From assembly GCA_041394605.1 (NCBI GenBank), contig JAWKHX010000005.1, positions 1 through 64,000 of the forward strand: a stretch of DNA of 64,000 nt, given 5' to 3'. A model generated the notes under the pieces. That model saw only the letters and a list, made by a program, of their open reading frames with translations. It had not been told where the DNA came from and did not search any database. The position numbers and the translations under genes were made by a program. Positions 8,078 through 17,388 of the stretch are shown here, piece after piece. The first letter of the stretch is position 1; the number at the start of each line of letters is the position of its first letter. The DNA comes from UBA668 sp041394605 (GTDB lineage: Bacteria > Actinomycetota > Acidimicrobiia > Acidimicrobiales > Ilumatobacteraceae).

Positions 8078-10132
8078 GTGACCGCCGACGCCCCACACCC
8101 GCGGTACCCGCACCTGTTCTCACCGATCGAGGTGGGACCGATCACCATCCCCAACCGGATCATCCGCAGCGCGCACGGCACCCTGCTGAGCGGAGAGAAG
8201 CTGATCGCCTACCACGAGGCCCGCGCCCGCGGGGGAGTCGGCATGAGCACGCTGGAGGCCACCGGCGTGCACCGCAACGCACCGAGCGTCACACCGCTCT
8301 ACGACGACAGCGTCATCCCGATCTACCAGGAGCTGATGGCCCGCATCCGCCCCTACGGGATGAAGATGTTCCAGCAGCTCTACCACCCCGGGTCGGCCAC
8401 CCGCCCGAAGAAGGCCGCCACCCAGGTGAGCGCCAGCCCGATCCCCAACCCGATGGTCGGCGGCATCCCGGTGGAGATGACCGTCGCCGACATCGAGGAG
8501 ATGGTGGCCGCGTTCGCCAGTGCCGCCCGCCGCTGCCGGGAGGGTGGCCTGGACGGCATCGACATCCACGCCAGCAGCGGCTACCTCATCGAGCAGTTCC
8601 TCTCCCCCGCCAACAACACCCGCGAGGACATCTACGGCGGTTCGCTGGAGAACCGGATGCGCTTCCTCATGGAGATCCTGGAGGCCATCCGAGCCGAGGT
8701 CGGGTACGACTTCTGCATGGGCATCCGCCTGCCCAACCAGGAGTACATCCCCGGCGGGATGACCCCGCAGGACATCGCCGAGGTGGCCCGCATCGTCGAG
8801 CCGTACGTGGACTACGTGAGCCTGCACATGGGGTCCTACTGGCGCTTCTACACCCTGCTCGCACCGATGGACGTGCCCCTCGGCAACGAGATGCCGCACA
8901 ACGAGCCGATCACGTCGGTGCTCACCAAGCCGACCATCGTCGTCGGCCGGATCATGACGTTGGACCACGCCGAGCACATCGTCGCCAACGGCAAGGCGTC
9001 GATGGTGTCGATGGTGCGGGCGCTGATCGCCGACCCGGAACTGGTGGCCAAGGCCCGCCGCGGCGAGGAGCAGTCGATCCGCCCGTGCATCGGCTCCAAC
9101 ATCGGGTGTGTCGGCCAGATGATGAGCACCGGTGTGCTGTCGTGCGTGGTCAACGTGGCCGCCGCAGCCGAGACCACCGTGCCGTTCGACCCGCCCGGCC
9201 CGGCGCCCGTGCGCAAGCGGGTGATGGTCGTCGGCGGCGGCCCTGCCGGGCTGGAGGCGGCCCGCACGGCCGCCCTGCGTGGCCACGAGGTGCACCTCTA
9301 CGAGGCCACTCGCCGGCTGGGCGGGCAGGTGGCCATCGCCGCCACCGCGCCGCATCGCGCCGACATCGGCGCCATCACCGAGTGGCTGACGGGGGAGATC
9401 GAGCAGTTCGGTGTCACCATCCGTCTGGCCACGATGGTGGACCCCGACGTGGTCGCCGAACTGGACCCGGACGAGGTGATCATCGCCACCGGCGGCACGC
9501 CGCGCACCGACGGGTTCCAGCTGTCCACCCCGGTCACGCCGATCCCCGGCCACGACCTGCGCCATGTTCACACCTCGTGGGACGTCTTCGGCTTCGGCGG
9601 CCGGGCCACGCTGGAGGGGCCGGCCGTGGTGTTCGACGACACCGGCACGTTCGAGGCCATCAGCGTGTGCGACGCCCTGCTGGAGGCCGGCCTGCACGTG
9701 ACGATGGTCGGCCGCAACGACGCGATCGGCGCCACCCTGCCGTACCCGCCGGCCACCGTGGCTGCGGCCAAGGAGCGCCTGTACGGCGGCAACTTCGACT
9801 TCATCGGCGGTCACTACCTGCAGGGCATCACCGAGGAGGAGGTGGTCATCGGCGTGCCGTTCACCGAGCGGGTACGCACGGTGACGGCCCGCACGGTGGT
9901 GCTGGTGACGTACAACCACCCCAACCGTGAACTGGCCGAATGGCTGGCCGCGCCCGGCGATGGCAGCGCCCCCGGTCGCTGGACCGTGCACCAGGTCGGC
10001 GACGTCACCGGCACGAACGGCCTCCTGCCGGCCATCCACTCGGCCGCTGCCGTCGCGCGCCATCTGACCCCGGTTCTCGGCGCCATGCCCGCGGAACTGG
10101 CGCGGTCACACCCGTCTCCACCAGGGAAGTGA
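8078..10132 (+). CDS. OYE / 2,4-dienoyl-CoA reductase family FMN-FAD-FeS oxidoreductase
   Basis: 684-residue protein with the FadH/trimethylamine-dehydrogenase layout: FMN-binding TIM barrel (about 10-330; motif IEQFLSPANNTREDIYGGS), iron-sulfur linker, then an FAD/NAD(P) domain opening with VMVVGGGPAGLEAARTAAL (about 382-400). Relatives reduce dienoyl-CoAs or demethylate N-methyl amines. The four cluster ligands of E. coli FadH have spacing C-x2-C-x3-C-x11-C; here positions 337, 344 and 356 are Cys but 340 is Ser, so the cluster may be altered. A TACAGT box (8065-8070) ends 7 nt before GTG 8078. The stop codon and last residues (SHPSPPGK) are encoded by palindromic repeat copy 2. Confidence 0.88.
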   Translation: MTADAPHPRYPHLFSPIEVGPITIPNRIIRSAHGTLLSGEKLIAYHEARARGGVGMSTLEATGVHRNAPSVTPLYDDSVIPIYQELMARIRPYGMKMFQQLYHPGSATRPKKAATQVSASPIPNPMVGGIPVEMTVADIEEMVAAFASAARRCREGGLDGIDIHASSGYLIEQFLSPANNTREDIYGGSLENRMRFLMEILEAIRAEVGYDFCMGIRLPNQEYIPGGMTPQDIAEVARIVEPYVDYVSLHMGSYWRFYTLLAPMDVPLGNEMPHNEPITSVLTKPTIVVGRIMTLDHAEHIVANGKASMVSMVRALIADPELVAKARRGEEQSIRPCIGSNIGCVGQMMSTGVLSCVVNVAAAAETTVPFDPPGPAPVRKRVMVVGGGPAGLEAARTAALRGHEVHLYEATRRLGGQVAIAATAPHRADIGAITEWLTGEIEQFGVTIRLATMVDPDVVAELDPDEVIIATGGTPRTDGFQLSTPVTPIPGHDLRHVHTSWDVFGFGGRATLEGPAVVFDDTGTFEAISVCDALLEAGLHVTMVGRNDAIGATLPYPPATVAAAKERLYGGNFDFIGGHYLQGITEEEVVIGVPFTERVRTVTARTVVLVTYNHPNRELAEWLAAPGDGSAPGRWTVHQVGDVTGTNGLLPAIHSAAAVARHLTPVLGAMPAELARSHPSPPGK

Positions 10133-10153
10133 CGTGATATATCACGTCACTTC
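10094..10153. repeat. palindromic intergenic repeat, copy 2
   Basis: A perfect 28-bp palindrome (10126-10153) with half GAAGTGACGTGATA, plus a left arm starting GAACTGGCG (10094). The repeat overlaps the end of the OYE-like gene and contributes its TGA (10130-10132). Confidence 0.9.
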
Positions 10154-10189
<36 letters not shown>

Positions 10190-10258
10190 ACCTCGGGCAC
10201 TGGTGGCGGGGCGGACTGGGGTGCACGCTGGAAGGAGAGCCAGCGCGGAGGTGTCGAG

Positions 10259-12070
10259 ATGACACAGCCATGGTCCTGCCCGCATTGTGGCGCGGCCAAC
10301 ACGGCCGATGCCGCCTTCTGCAGCGCGTGCGGCACGCCCGTACCCGCCGCCGGGGCGGCGATGCCGCCACCGCACGCCCCGACACCCACGGTGCCGCCAC
10401 CTGCCGGCCCGCCGGCCGGGGCGTCCCCGGGCGCTCCTCCCACCTTTGCCCCCACGCCGATGGCGCCGCCGCCGGCATTCCCGACCACCGCGCCGCCGGG
10501 TGCCTTCCCGCCCGGCATGCCACCGCCTCCCGGCGCGCCCCAGCAGAAGAAGCGCAGCCCGGCCCTGATCATCGGAGCCGTGGTGGGCGCTGTCGCGCTC
10601 GTCGGCGCGGTGTTCGTGTTCACCAGCAAGGACGACGACAAGGCCACGACCGGTGCGTCCACCACGGTGGCCGGTGCCACCACCGTGGCCGGCTCATCCA
10701 CTAGTTCGGTTCCCGAGGGCTACCTGGATCCGAGCAGCCTGCAGCCCGGTGAGGTGCTGCTGGAGCCGGTGAACGTGCCCACCGTGGACCCGTTCACCGA
10801 CAGCGCCGGCACCGGCACGGAGACGCCGCCCACGGTGACCCTGCCGGACATCCCGCTGCCCACCACCACCGCACCCATGGGTGACGGTCAGGTGGCACTG
10901 CCGGCGGTGAACGGCAACACCCCTGGCCTGTACGGCGGCACGCGCAACGCCGCCGAGTGCAACCAGCAGTCGATGATCTCCTTCCTCGAATCCCACCCGG
11001 ACAAGGCGGCAGCCTGGGCCGGGGTGCAGGGCATCCAGGTCAGCGAGATCCGTACCTACATCGAAGGCCTCACCCCGGTGGTGCTCACCCGCGACACCCG
11101 TGTCACCAACCACGGATTCCGCAACGGGCAGGCCTACGCGCACCCGTCGGTGCTGCAGCGCGGCCATGCCGTGCTGGTGGACCAGTGGGGTGTGCCGCGG
11201 GCGAAGTGCTCGTGTGGCAACCCGCTGACGCCGCCGGAGCCGGTGAGCGGCCCGCCCACCTGGGTGGGTGACCCGTGGCCCGGCTGGGACGTCACGATCA
11301 TCGTCGTGGTCGTGGCCGGCGACCCGGTGGACGGCGGCTTCGTGCTGGTCGATCTGACCACCGGCGTGCTGATCATCCGCACCGTCGGCGCCACCCCGGA
11401 CACCCCGGACCTGGCGACCGGCGACATCCGGGTGACGCTGCGCTGGAACGACGCGTCGGACATCGACCTGTCGGTCACCGACCCGTTCGGCGAGACCGTC
11501 AGCTACGGCAACCGGTCCGTCACCAGCGGCGGCACGCTCGACGTGGACGCCAACGCGGCGTGCGACACGGTGATGGGCTCGCCGGCCGAGAACATCGTGT
11601 GGAACGGCACCCCGCCGGACGGCCGCTACACCGTCACCGTGCACCTGTGGGGCAACTGCAGCAGCGGTGACAGCCACGCCTACGACCTGGTGGTGCTGGT
11701 GGGCGGTGTGCCGGTGGCGCTGTACGACGCCACGTCGCTCACCCCGGTGAGCGGCAGCGGCACGGTCAGTTCGTCGCTGACCACGGTGACCTACGTGTTC
11801 GACGTGGGCACCGGGGGTCCGACGACGCCTGGCGGCAGCGATGCGGCCACCGCCGCGGCGACGATCATCGACCAATTGCTGCTGGACTGCGGCGTGGACG
11901 CCACCCTCTACGACGGGGGTGAGGTGGACGGCGGCTGGCGGTGGATCGCCAGCACCCCCGCCGGTGACGCCTCGTTCGTGGTGATGAACCCGCTGGGCGA
12001 CTGGTACGTGGTGCCGGAGGACGAGATCGCCGGCAACTACGCCGTCAGCTGCGGGTTCTACAGCCCGTGA
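10259..12070 (+). CDS. zinc-ribbon membrane protein with DUF6777 and YfaP-like domains
   Basis: 603-residue membrane-anchored protein. Residues 7-24 are a zinc ribbon (C7, C10, C21, C24). About 28-95 is proline/alanine-rich. One transmembrane helix follows KKRSPALIIGAVVGAVALVG (about 97-120), then a Thr/Ser-rich stalk. The outer part has a DUF6777-like segment (NTPGLYGGTRNAAECNQQ, later SCGNPLTPPEPV), a beta domain like YfaP/DUF2135 (RWNDASDIDLSVTDPFGE), and a small C-terminal domain. The function of these domains is unknown; a surface sensor or adhesin is plausible. GGAGGTG upstream of ATG 10259 is a good ribosome site. The proline-rich N-terminus, single helix and Thr stalk recur in the protease gene at 20253. 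Confidence 0.8.
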   Translation: MTQPWSCPHCGAANTADAAFCSACGTPVPAAGAAMPPPHAPTPTVPPPAGPPAGASPGAPPTFAPTPMAPPPAFPTTAPPGAFPPGMPPPPGAPQQKKRSPALIIGAVVGAVALVGAVFVFTSKDDDKATTGASTTVAGATTVAGSSTSSVPEGYLDPSSLQPGEVLLEPVNVPTVDPFTDSAGTGTETPPTVTLPDIPLPTTTAPMGDGQVALPAVNGNTPGLYGGTRNAAECNQQSMISFLESHPDKAAAWAGVQGIQVSEIRTYIEGLTPVVLTRDTRVTNHGFRNGQAYAHPSVLQRGHAVLVDQWGVPRAKCSCGNPLTPPEPVSGPPTWVGDPWPGWDVTIIVVVVAGDPVDGGFVLVDLTTGVLIIRTVGATPDTPDLATGDIRVTLRWNDASDIDLSVTDPFGETVSYGNRSVTSGGTLDVDANAACDTVMGSPAENIVWNGTPPDGRYTVTVHLWGNCSSGDSHAYDLVVLVGGVPVALYDATSLTPVSGSGTVSSSLTTVTYVFDVGTGGPTTPGGSDAATAAATIIDQLLLDCGVDATLYDGGEVDGGWRWIASTPAGDASFVVMNPLGDWYVVPEDEIAGNYAVSCGFYSP

Positions 12071-12104
12071 CGTGCCGTCCACGGCGGCGTGGCAACCTTC
12101 CGCC

Positions 12105-13550
12105 GTGGACCCCACCGATCTGAACGCCGCCGAACTCTCCGAGGCGGTGCACGCCGGCGACCTGTCCTGCCGCGAGGTGATGGCCGCCCACCTCGACCGC
12201 ATCGACGCCCGCAACCCGGCCGTCAACGCCATCGTCAGCCTGCGGCCCCGTGACGAGTTGATGGCCGAGGCGGCGGCGTGCGACGAGGAACTGGCCGCCG
12301 GGTTCACCCGCGGCTGGCTGCACGGCCTGCCGATCGCGGTGAAGGACCTGGCACTCACCAAAGGGCTGCGCACCACCAGCGGGTCGCGCCTGCTGACCGA
12401 TCTGGTGCCCGAGGCCGACTGCCTGATGGTGGCCCGCATGCGCGCCGCCGGCTGCCTGGTGATCGGTAAGACCAACGTGCCCGAGTTCGGGCTGGGTTCG
12501 CACACCTACAACGACGTGTTCGGCACCACCGTCAACGCCTACGACCCGACACGGTCGGCCGGTGGCAGCAGCGGGGGCGCCGCCGTGGCACTGGCCACGC
12601 GGATGGTGCCGGTGGCCGACGGCAGCGACTACATGGGCTCGCTCCGCAACCCGGCCGGGTGGAACAACGTGTTCGGGTTCCGGCCCAGCCAGGGCCGGGT
12701 GCCGGCGTGGCCCACGCTGGACGCGTTCGTGGGCCAACTCTCCACCGAGGGGCCGATGGGCCGGTCGGTGCTGGACATGGCGCTGCTGCTGGGTACCCAG
12801 GCTGGGCCCGACCTGCGCGTCCCGCTGGCGATCGACTCCCGCCTGGCCGGGCTGGACACCGTGGCCGACGCCCGGCTCACACTGGCCGACGAGCCCGCCG
12901 GCGTGCGCGTGGGTTGGCTGGCCGACCTCGGAGGCCACCTGGCGATGGAACCAGGCGTGTTGGACACCTGCCAGGCCGCACTGCACCGGTTGGAGGCACT
13001 GGGCTGCACCGTGGAACCGGTGGCGCTGCCGTCCACCGTGTCGCTGGACCAGGTGTGGGACGCCTGGGTCACCTGGCGCCACCAGGTGGTGGGCAACGGG
13101 CTGGCCCCGCTGGTGGCCGACCCGGCCCGGCGGGCACTGATGAAACCGGAGGCCCAGTGGGAGGTGGACGGTGGCGCGGCGCTGAGCGGTGCCCGATTCG
13201 CTGCCGCGGCACAGGTGCGCACGGCCTTCCACCGGGCCATGGTGGACCTGCTTCGTCACGTGGACGTGGTGGCGCTGCCCACGGCCCAGGTGTGGCCGTT
13301 CGCCGCCGACCTGCACTGGCCGGCCACGGTGGCCGGGCGGAACATGGACACCTACCACCGGTGGATGGAGGTCACCATCTACGCCACGTTCGCCGGGCTG
13401 CCTGCGGTGGCGGTGCCCGCCGGCTTCGGCGCCGCCGGTCTGCCGATGGGGCTGCAGCTGATCGGCCCGCAACGTGCCGACCTGGACGTGCTGCGGCTGG
13501 CCGCCGCCTACGAGACCACCATCAGCGACCTGCGGGTGGGGCAGGCCTGA
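12105..13550 (+). CDS. amidase signature family hydrolase
   Basis: 481-residue amidase of the AS family, hydrolysing carboxamides with a Ser-cis-Ser-Lys triad. Seen: GLPIAVKDLAL with the catalytic lysine, the glycine/serine-rich SAGGSSGGAAVALATRM segment, and VADGSDYMGSLRNPA with the nucleophile region, where the usual GGSIR is replaced by YMGSLR. The C-terminal GLPAVAVPAGFGAAGLPMGLQ is typical. GTG 12105 is preferred over in-frame GTG 12072: a CAACCT box (12093-12098) ends 6 nt before it and the family N-terminus begins there. Convergent with the acetyltransferase gene, overlapping 29 bp. The substrate is unknown. Confidence 0.87.
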   Translation: MDPTDLNAAELSEAVHAGDLSCREVMAAHLDRIDARNPAVNAIVSLRPRDELMAEAAACDEELAAGFTRGWLHGLPIAVKDLALTKGLRTTSGSRLLTDLVPEADCLMVARMRAAGCLVIGKTNVPEFGLGSHTYNDVFGTTVNAYDPTRSAGGSSGGAAVALATRMVPVADGSDYMGSLRNPAGWNNVFGFRPSQGRVPAWPTLDAFVGQLSTEGPMGRSVLDMALLLGTQAGPDLRVPLAIDSRLAGLDTVADARLTLADEPAGVRVGWLADLGGHLAMEPGVLDTCQAALHRLEALGCTVEPVALPSTVSLDQVWDAWVTWRHQVVGNGLAPLVADPARRALMKPEAQWEVDGGAALSGARFAAAAQVRTAFHRAMVDLLRHVDVVALPTAQVWPFAADLHWPATVAGRNMDTYHRWMEVTIYATFAGLPAVAVPAGFGAAGLPMGLQLIGPQRADLDVLRLAAAYETTISDLRVGQA

Positions 13551-14097
13551 GGTCGGCGGGCGTGATCTCCATGTCCACCCAGCGTTCGCCGTCGTCGTCC
13601 CGCTCTGCGATGCGCCGGAAACCGGCCTGCTCGTAGGCCCGAATGGCCCGCGGGTTGCGGGCCAGAACGTCCAGCGTGATCCGGCGCAGCCCGACGGCCT
13701 CGAATCCGTGCCGCACCATCAGCCGGGTGGCCTCGCCACCGAGACCACGGCCGTACCACGCAGGGCCGCGCAGCGCGATGCGGAAGTTGGCGGACTCCTC
13801 GGTGGGGTCGTACTCGTTCAGCACCACCTCGCCCGCCCACTCCCCGGTGGCCAGTTCCACGGTGGCCAGGTCCAGCCGGTGGTCCGCCGTCGCGCGCGAC
13901 GCGCACCACTCCTGCGTGCGTTCCCAGGTGAGCGTGCCGGGCGGGGTGCCCGTGAGGTCGAGGCCTTCTGGGTCCTGCGCCATCTCCCACATCGCGGCAG
14001 CGTCCTCGGCGAGCATCGGGCGCATCAGGATTCGTTCTCCGGTGATGGTGGGCTTTCGCCATCGGGGCGACACGGCTGGTTCGTCGACGGTTGCCAT
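13522..14097 (-). CDS. GNAT family N-acetyltransferase (RimJ/RimL type)
   Basis: 191-residue acetyltransferase. ITGERILMRPMLAEDAAAMWEMAQDPEG is the usual RimJ/RimL start; NFRIALRGPAWYGRGLGGEATRL holds the acetyl-CoA pyrophosphate loop; GLRRITLDVLARNPRAIRAYEQAGF is the C-terminal motif B. Such enzymes acetylate ribosomal protein N-termini or small molecules. ATG 14097 is selected by a CAACCT box 6 nt upstream (plus strand 14104-14109); the open frame continues far upstream as antisense of the kinase gene. The last 29 bp overlap the amidase end. Confidence 0.85.
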   Translation of the reverse strand: MATVDEPAVSPRWRKPTITGERILMRPMLAEDAAAMWEMAQDPEGLDLTGTPPGTLTWERTQEWCASRATADHRLDLATVELATGEWAGEVVLNEYDPTEESANFRIALRGPAWYGRGLGGEATRLMVRHGFEAVGLRRITLDVLARNPRAIRAYEQAGFRRIAERDDDGERWVDMEITPADLRPAPPAGR

Positions 14098-14163
14098 TGC
14101 GCCAGGTTGCCCGACGGGTGAGGATTTGTTCGCGCCAAAATCTGCTCGCGAAGGGCCTTTCGT

Positions 14164-15189
14164 GTGAGGATGAGAGCCGGATCCGCCATGCATGAACAGA
14201 ACTGGCTGCTGGAAGTTGTCGAGGCAATGCCCGACGGGGTCGTGATCGTCGATCAGAACGGCGACATGATCCTCGTCAACCGCGAGGTCGAACGGCTCAC
14301 CGGCTACCACCGTGCCGACCTCCTCGGCCATCGGGTGGAGATGCTGCTCCCCGAACCGTTGCGGGCCACGCACCACCAACACCGCATGGGCTTCCACGCC
14401 GCCCCCCGGCGGCGGGCGATGGGGCACGGCATGCAGCTCGCTGCGCTGCGGGCGGACGGGTCCACCTTCCCGGTGGAGATCGCGCTGGCCCCGGCGGAGC
14501 TCGACGGTGATCATGTGGTCATCGCGTCGATCCGCGACGTCACCGCCAACCGCCTGGCCGACGCCGAACTGGAAGCGGCCCGCCAGCGGGTGATGCTGGC
14601 CGAGGACCACGAGCGGATCGCCCGTGACCTGCACGACACGGTGATCCAGCGCCTGTTCGCCGCCGGCCTCAGCCTGCAGAGCGTGCTGCCGGTGGTGCCC
14701 GAGGCGTCGCGGGCCAAGATCGAGCGCATCCTCGACGACCAGGACGACGCCATCCGCGAGTTGCGCACGGCCATCTTCGGCCTGGCCAGCAAGCGCAGCG
14801 CCGGGCGCACCATCCGCGTGGTGGTCCACGACCTGGTCGACGAGTCCGCTCGGGTGCTGGGTTTCCGCCCCACCCTGCACTTCAACGGCGTCCTGGACAC
14901 CGTGGACGCGCCGGTCACCGACGAGGTGGCGGCCGTCGTACGGGAAGCGCTGAGCAATGTGGCCCGCCACGCACGAGCCCGCAAGGTGGACGTGCTGCTC
15001 AGCCACCTCAACAGCGAGTTGACGCTGGTGGTGGCCGATGACGGGTCAGGCATCCCCTCCAGTCACCGGCTGGGCAGCGGCTTGCTGAACATGCAGGACC
15101 GGGCCGCCCGGCTGGGCGGTGTGTGCACGGTGACGTCCGGCGAGCACACCGGCACCACGGTGCGCTGGCTGGTGCCCACCAGCGGCTGA
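14164..15189 (+). CDS. PAS-domain sensor histidine kinase (DevS/NarX-like transmitter)
   Basis: About 341 residues. A PAS domain (about 10-125; MPDGVVIVDQNGDMILVNREVERLTGY and DGSTFPVEIALAP) is followed by a HisKA_3 segment with the phospho-histidine in RIARDLHDTVIQRLFAAGL and a HATPase_c domain (EALSNVARHARARKV, VADDGSGIP, GSGLLNMQDRAARLGG). There is no membrane helix, so it senses a cytoplasmic signal. No GAF/haem domain like that of DosS is present. The start is uncertain: GTG 14164, ATG 14170 and ATG 14188 are all in frame. It converges with the response-regulator gene; the two are very likely a pair. Confidence 0.88.
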   Translation: MRMRAGSAMHEQNWLLEVVEAMPDGVVIVDQNGDMILVNREVERLTGYHRADLLGHRVEMLLPEPLRATHHQHRMGFHAAPRRRAMGHGMQLAALRADGSTFPVEIALAPAELDGDHVVIASIRDVTANRLADAELEAARQRVMLAEDHERIARDLHDTVIQRLFAAGLSLQSVLPVVPEASRAKIERILDDQDDAIRELRTAIFGLASKRSAGRTIRVVVHDLVDESARVLGFRPTLHFNGVLDTVDAPVTDEVAAVVREALSNVARHARARKVDVLLSHLNSELTLVVADDGSGIPSSHRLGSGLLNMQDRAARLGGVCTVTSGEHTGTTVRWLVPTSG

Positions 15190-15215
15190 ACGGCTGGTGG
15201 GTCAGCGGGCCTTGG

Positions 15216-15881
15216 TCAGGCGTGGTCCTTGCGGCCGACGCCGGCCTTCACGGCGAACACGGCAGCTTCCGTGCGACGGCTCATGCCCAGCTTCATCAGC
15301 ATGTTGGACACGTAGTTCTTCACCGTCTTCTCGGCCAGGTGCAGTTCGGCGCCGATCTGGCGGTTGGTGGCGCCCTCGGCGATGAGGTCGAGGATGCGGC
15401 GCTCCTGCGGGGTGAGCTTGGCGAGGCGCTCGTCCTCCTCGCTGGGGTTGCGCAGGCGGTGCAGCACCTTGGTGGTGACCGTGGGGTCCAGCAGGCTCTC
15501 ACCACGGGCCACACGGCGGATGGCGGTGACCAGGTCGTTGCCGCGGATCTGCTTCAGGACGTAGCCCGAGGCGCCGGCCATGATGGCTTCGAACAGGGCG
15601 TCGTCGTCGCTGAACGACGTGAGCATCAGGCAGGCCAGGCCGGGCAGCTGGCTGCGGACCTCGCGGCAGACCTCCACGCCGCTGCCGTCGGGCAGGCGCA
15701 CGTCGAGCACGGCGACATCGGGACGGACGGCCGGGATGCGAGACAGGGCCTCTTCGGCGGTGGACGCCTCGCCGACCACTTCGATGCCGTCCTCGGCCTC
15801 GAGGAGCTCGCGGACCCCACGGCGGACGATCTCGTGATCGTCGAGCAGGAACACGTGGATCGGCTGAGTTGCGTCGTCCAT
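15216..15881 (-). CDS. DevR/DosR-like NarL-family response regulator
   Basis: 221 residues. Receiver domain with D14/D15, phospho-acceptor D60 (VAVLDVRLPDGSG), T88 and K110; LuxR-type helix-turn-helix at about 154-215 (LTPQERRILDLIAEGATNRQ, LAEKTVKNYVSNMLMKLGM, RRTEAAVFA). The receiver and DNA-binding segments closely follow mycobacterial DevR/DosR, which controls hypoxia and dormancy genes. Whether it has that role here is inference. ATG 15881 has a CAGACT box 9 nt upstream (plus strand 15891-15896). The nearest partner is the convergent PAS kinase 26 bp away. No full DosR-box palindrome was recognised in the window. Confidence 0.9.
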   Translation of the reverse strand: MDDATQPIHVFLLDDHEIVRRGVRELLEAEDGIEVVGEASTAEEALSRIPAVRPDVAVLDVRLPDGSGVEVCREVRSQLPGLACLMLTSFSDDDALFEAIMAGASGYVLKQIRGNDLVTAIRRVARGESLLDPTVTTKVLHRLRNPSEEDERLAKLTPQERRILDLIAEGATNRQIGAELHLAEKTVKNYVSNMLMKLGMSRRTEAAVFAVKAGVGRKDHA

Positions 15882-16016
15882 AGGTCAAACAGTCTGCCTT
15901 ACTCGCCCCGGCCGAGTGTCAGGGACCAACGTCACATTGTCACAAGCGCCGGATCCCGGGGCGGCAATCACCGGCACCGCCCGGGGCGCCGGGGTCGGCG
16001 TGGAAGAATCGGCGGC

Positions 16017-17309
16017 ATGCATCGACCCCTCCTCTCGGGGCTGGCGCTGCTGACGCTGGCCACGACGGCGTGCTCCGATGATGGCGGAGTGAACACCGCA
16101 GCCACCGGTGCGCCGGCCGCCACGACCACCACCGGGATCGCAGCCTCCACCTCTGTCACCGCGCCGCAGGTCACCGACGCACCGGTCACCACCGACCAGC
16201 CGGCACCGGCGGGCGGCTACACATCGGTCATCGTCGCCGACATCGTCGACAACCCCGACCTCGACCCGTTCGAACGGACGATCACCACACGGCTGGACAA
16301 GGCCGGCCTCCCCGGGGCCTCGCTGCTCGTGGTGCAGCACGGTGTGCTGGTGGAGCAGGAGGCCTGGGGCGACTACGACCTCGACACGATCGTGCCCATC
16401 GCATCCGCCAGCAAGTGGCTGAGCGCCGCGACCATCATGACCGTGGTGGAGGAAGGCCTGCTCTCCCTCGACGAGCCGATCTCCAGCTACGTCCCGCAGC
16501 TGAGGGGCCAGGTCGGCACGATTACGCTGCGCCAACTGCTGTCGTTCACCTCCGGGCTCACCGACGACGGGCGCGTGCCGTGCATCACCGACCCGACCTC
16601 GACGATGCAGGACTGCGCCGCGAAGCTCCTGGCGGGCGGAGTGGTGCACCCACCGGGCACGAAGTTCCGCTACGGCTCCGAACACCTCTACCTCGCCGGC
16701 GCCCTCGCCGAGTACGTCACCGGCGTGCCGTTCGCCCAACTGTTCCGCGAGCGCATCGCCGTGCCCTTGGGCATGGACCACACCGCGTTCCTCCAGTCGG
16801 GTTCCGGCGGCCAGTACGAGGACGTCACCAACCCCAACCCGGCCGGCGGCGCGGTGTCCACGCTCGGCGACTACGGCCGCTTCCTCGAGATGATCGTGCA
16901 CGGTGGTCTGGCGCCCGACGGCACCCGGCTGCTGCAGGAGGCGTCGGTCGCCGAGATGCAGACCGACCAGACCGTCGGCGTTCCGGTCACCTCGGCAGCC
17001 GCCTTCCGGGTCAACGAGCAGACGCCGTACGGCCTTGGTGAGTGGCTGGACTGGACCGACGAGGCAGGCGCCGCCATCGTCATTTCCAGCGATGGCAAGT
17101 TCGGCTTCCGCCCCTGGATCGACAGGCAGAACGACCTGTACGGCGTCTACCTGATCTACGACAACGGCCAGGGCTATGTGGACGGCGACCCCGATGCCGG
17201 CGCGAACACGGACGACGAGGTCGTCACCAGCGGGAACTGGGTGTTCGTGGACGTCGCCGAAGCGCTGGGCGGCAGCCTTCCCGAGGTGAAGCACCCCAAC
17301 CCCCGCTGA
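16017..17309 (+). CDS. serine hydrolase, beta-lactamase class C family lipoprotein
   Basis: 430 residues. An N-terminal signal (HRPLLSGLALLTLATTAC) ends in a lipobox-like cysteine at about residue 20, then a Thr/Ala-rich linker to about 75. The hydrolase domain has the SxxK motif in IASASKWLSAATIM and further family segments LRQLLSFTSGLTDDG and GSEHLYLAGALAEYVTGVPF; the usual YxN tyrosine is in KFRYGSEHLY. These enzymes are penicillin-binding esterases or peptidases acting outside the membrane. ATG 16017 is chosen by the signal peptide; an AAGAAT box ends 7 nt before it. The open frame upstream is antisense to the regulator. Confidence 0.85.
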   Translation: MHRPLLSGLALLTLATTACSDDGGVNTAATGAPAATTTTGIAASTSVTAPQVTDAPVTTDQPAPAGGYTSVIVADIVDNPDLDPFERTITTRLDKAGLPGASLLVVQHGVLVEQEAWGDYDLDTIVPIASASKWLSAATIMTVVEEGLLSLDEPISSYVPQLRGQVGTITLRQLLSFTSGLTDDGRVPCITDPTSTMQDCAAKLLAGGVVHPPGTKFRYGSEHLYLAGALAEYVTGVPFAQLFRERIAVPLGMDHTAFLQSGSGGQYEDVTNPNPAGGAVSTLGDYGRFLEMIVHGGLAPDGTRLLQEASVAEMQTDQTVGVPVTSAAAFRVNEQTPYGLGEWLDWTDEAGAAIVISSDGKFGFRPWIDRQNDLYGVYLIYDNGQGYVDGDPDAGANTDDEVVTSGNWVFVDVAEALGGSLPEVKHPNPR

Positions 17310-17388
17310 CCTGGGCATCCCGCCCCGTGAAGCGCCGGACGCCTCCACCCCGGCGACCAACGCCGGGACTACCAATAGACTGTCGGGC

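Noticed and set aside
15123..16016. Upstream extension of the serine hydrolase frame
   Set aside because: It is antisense to the response regulator; the signal peptide fixes the start at 16017.
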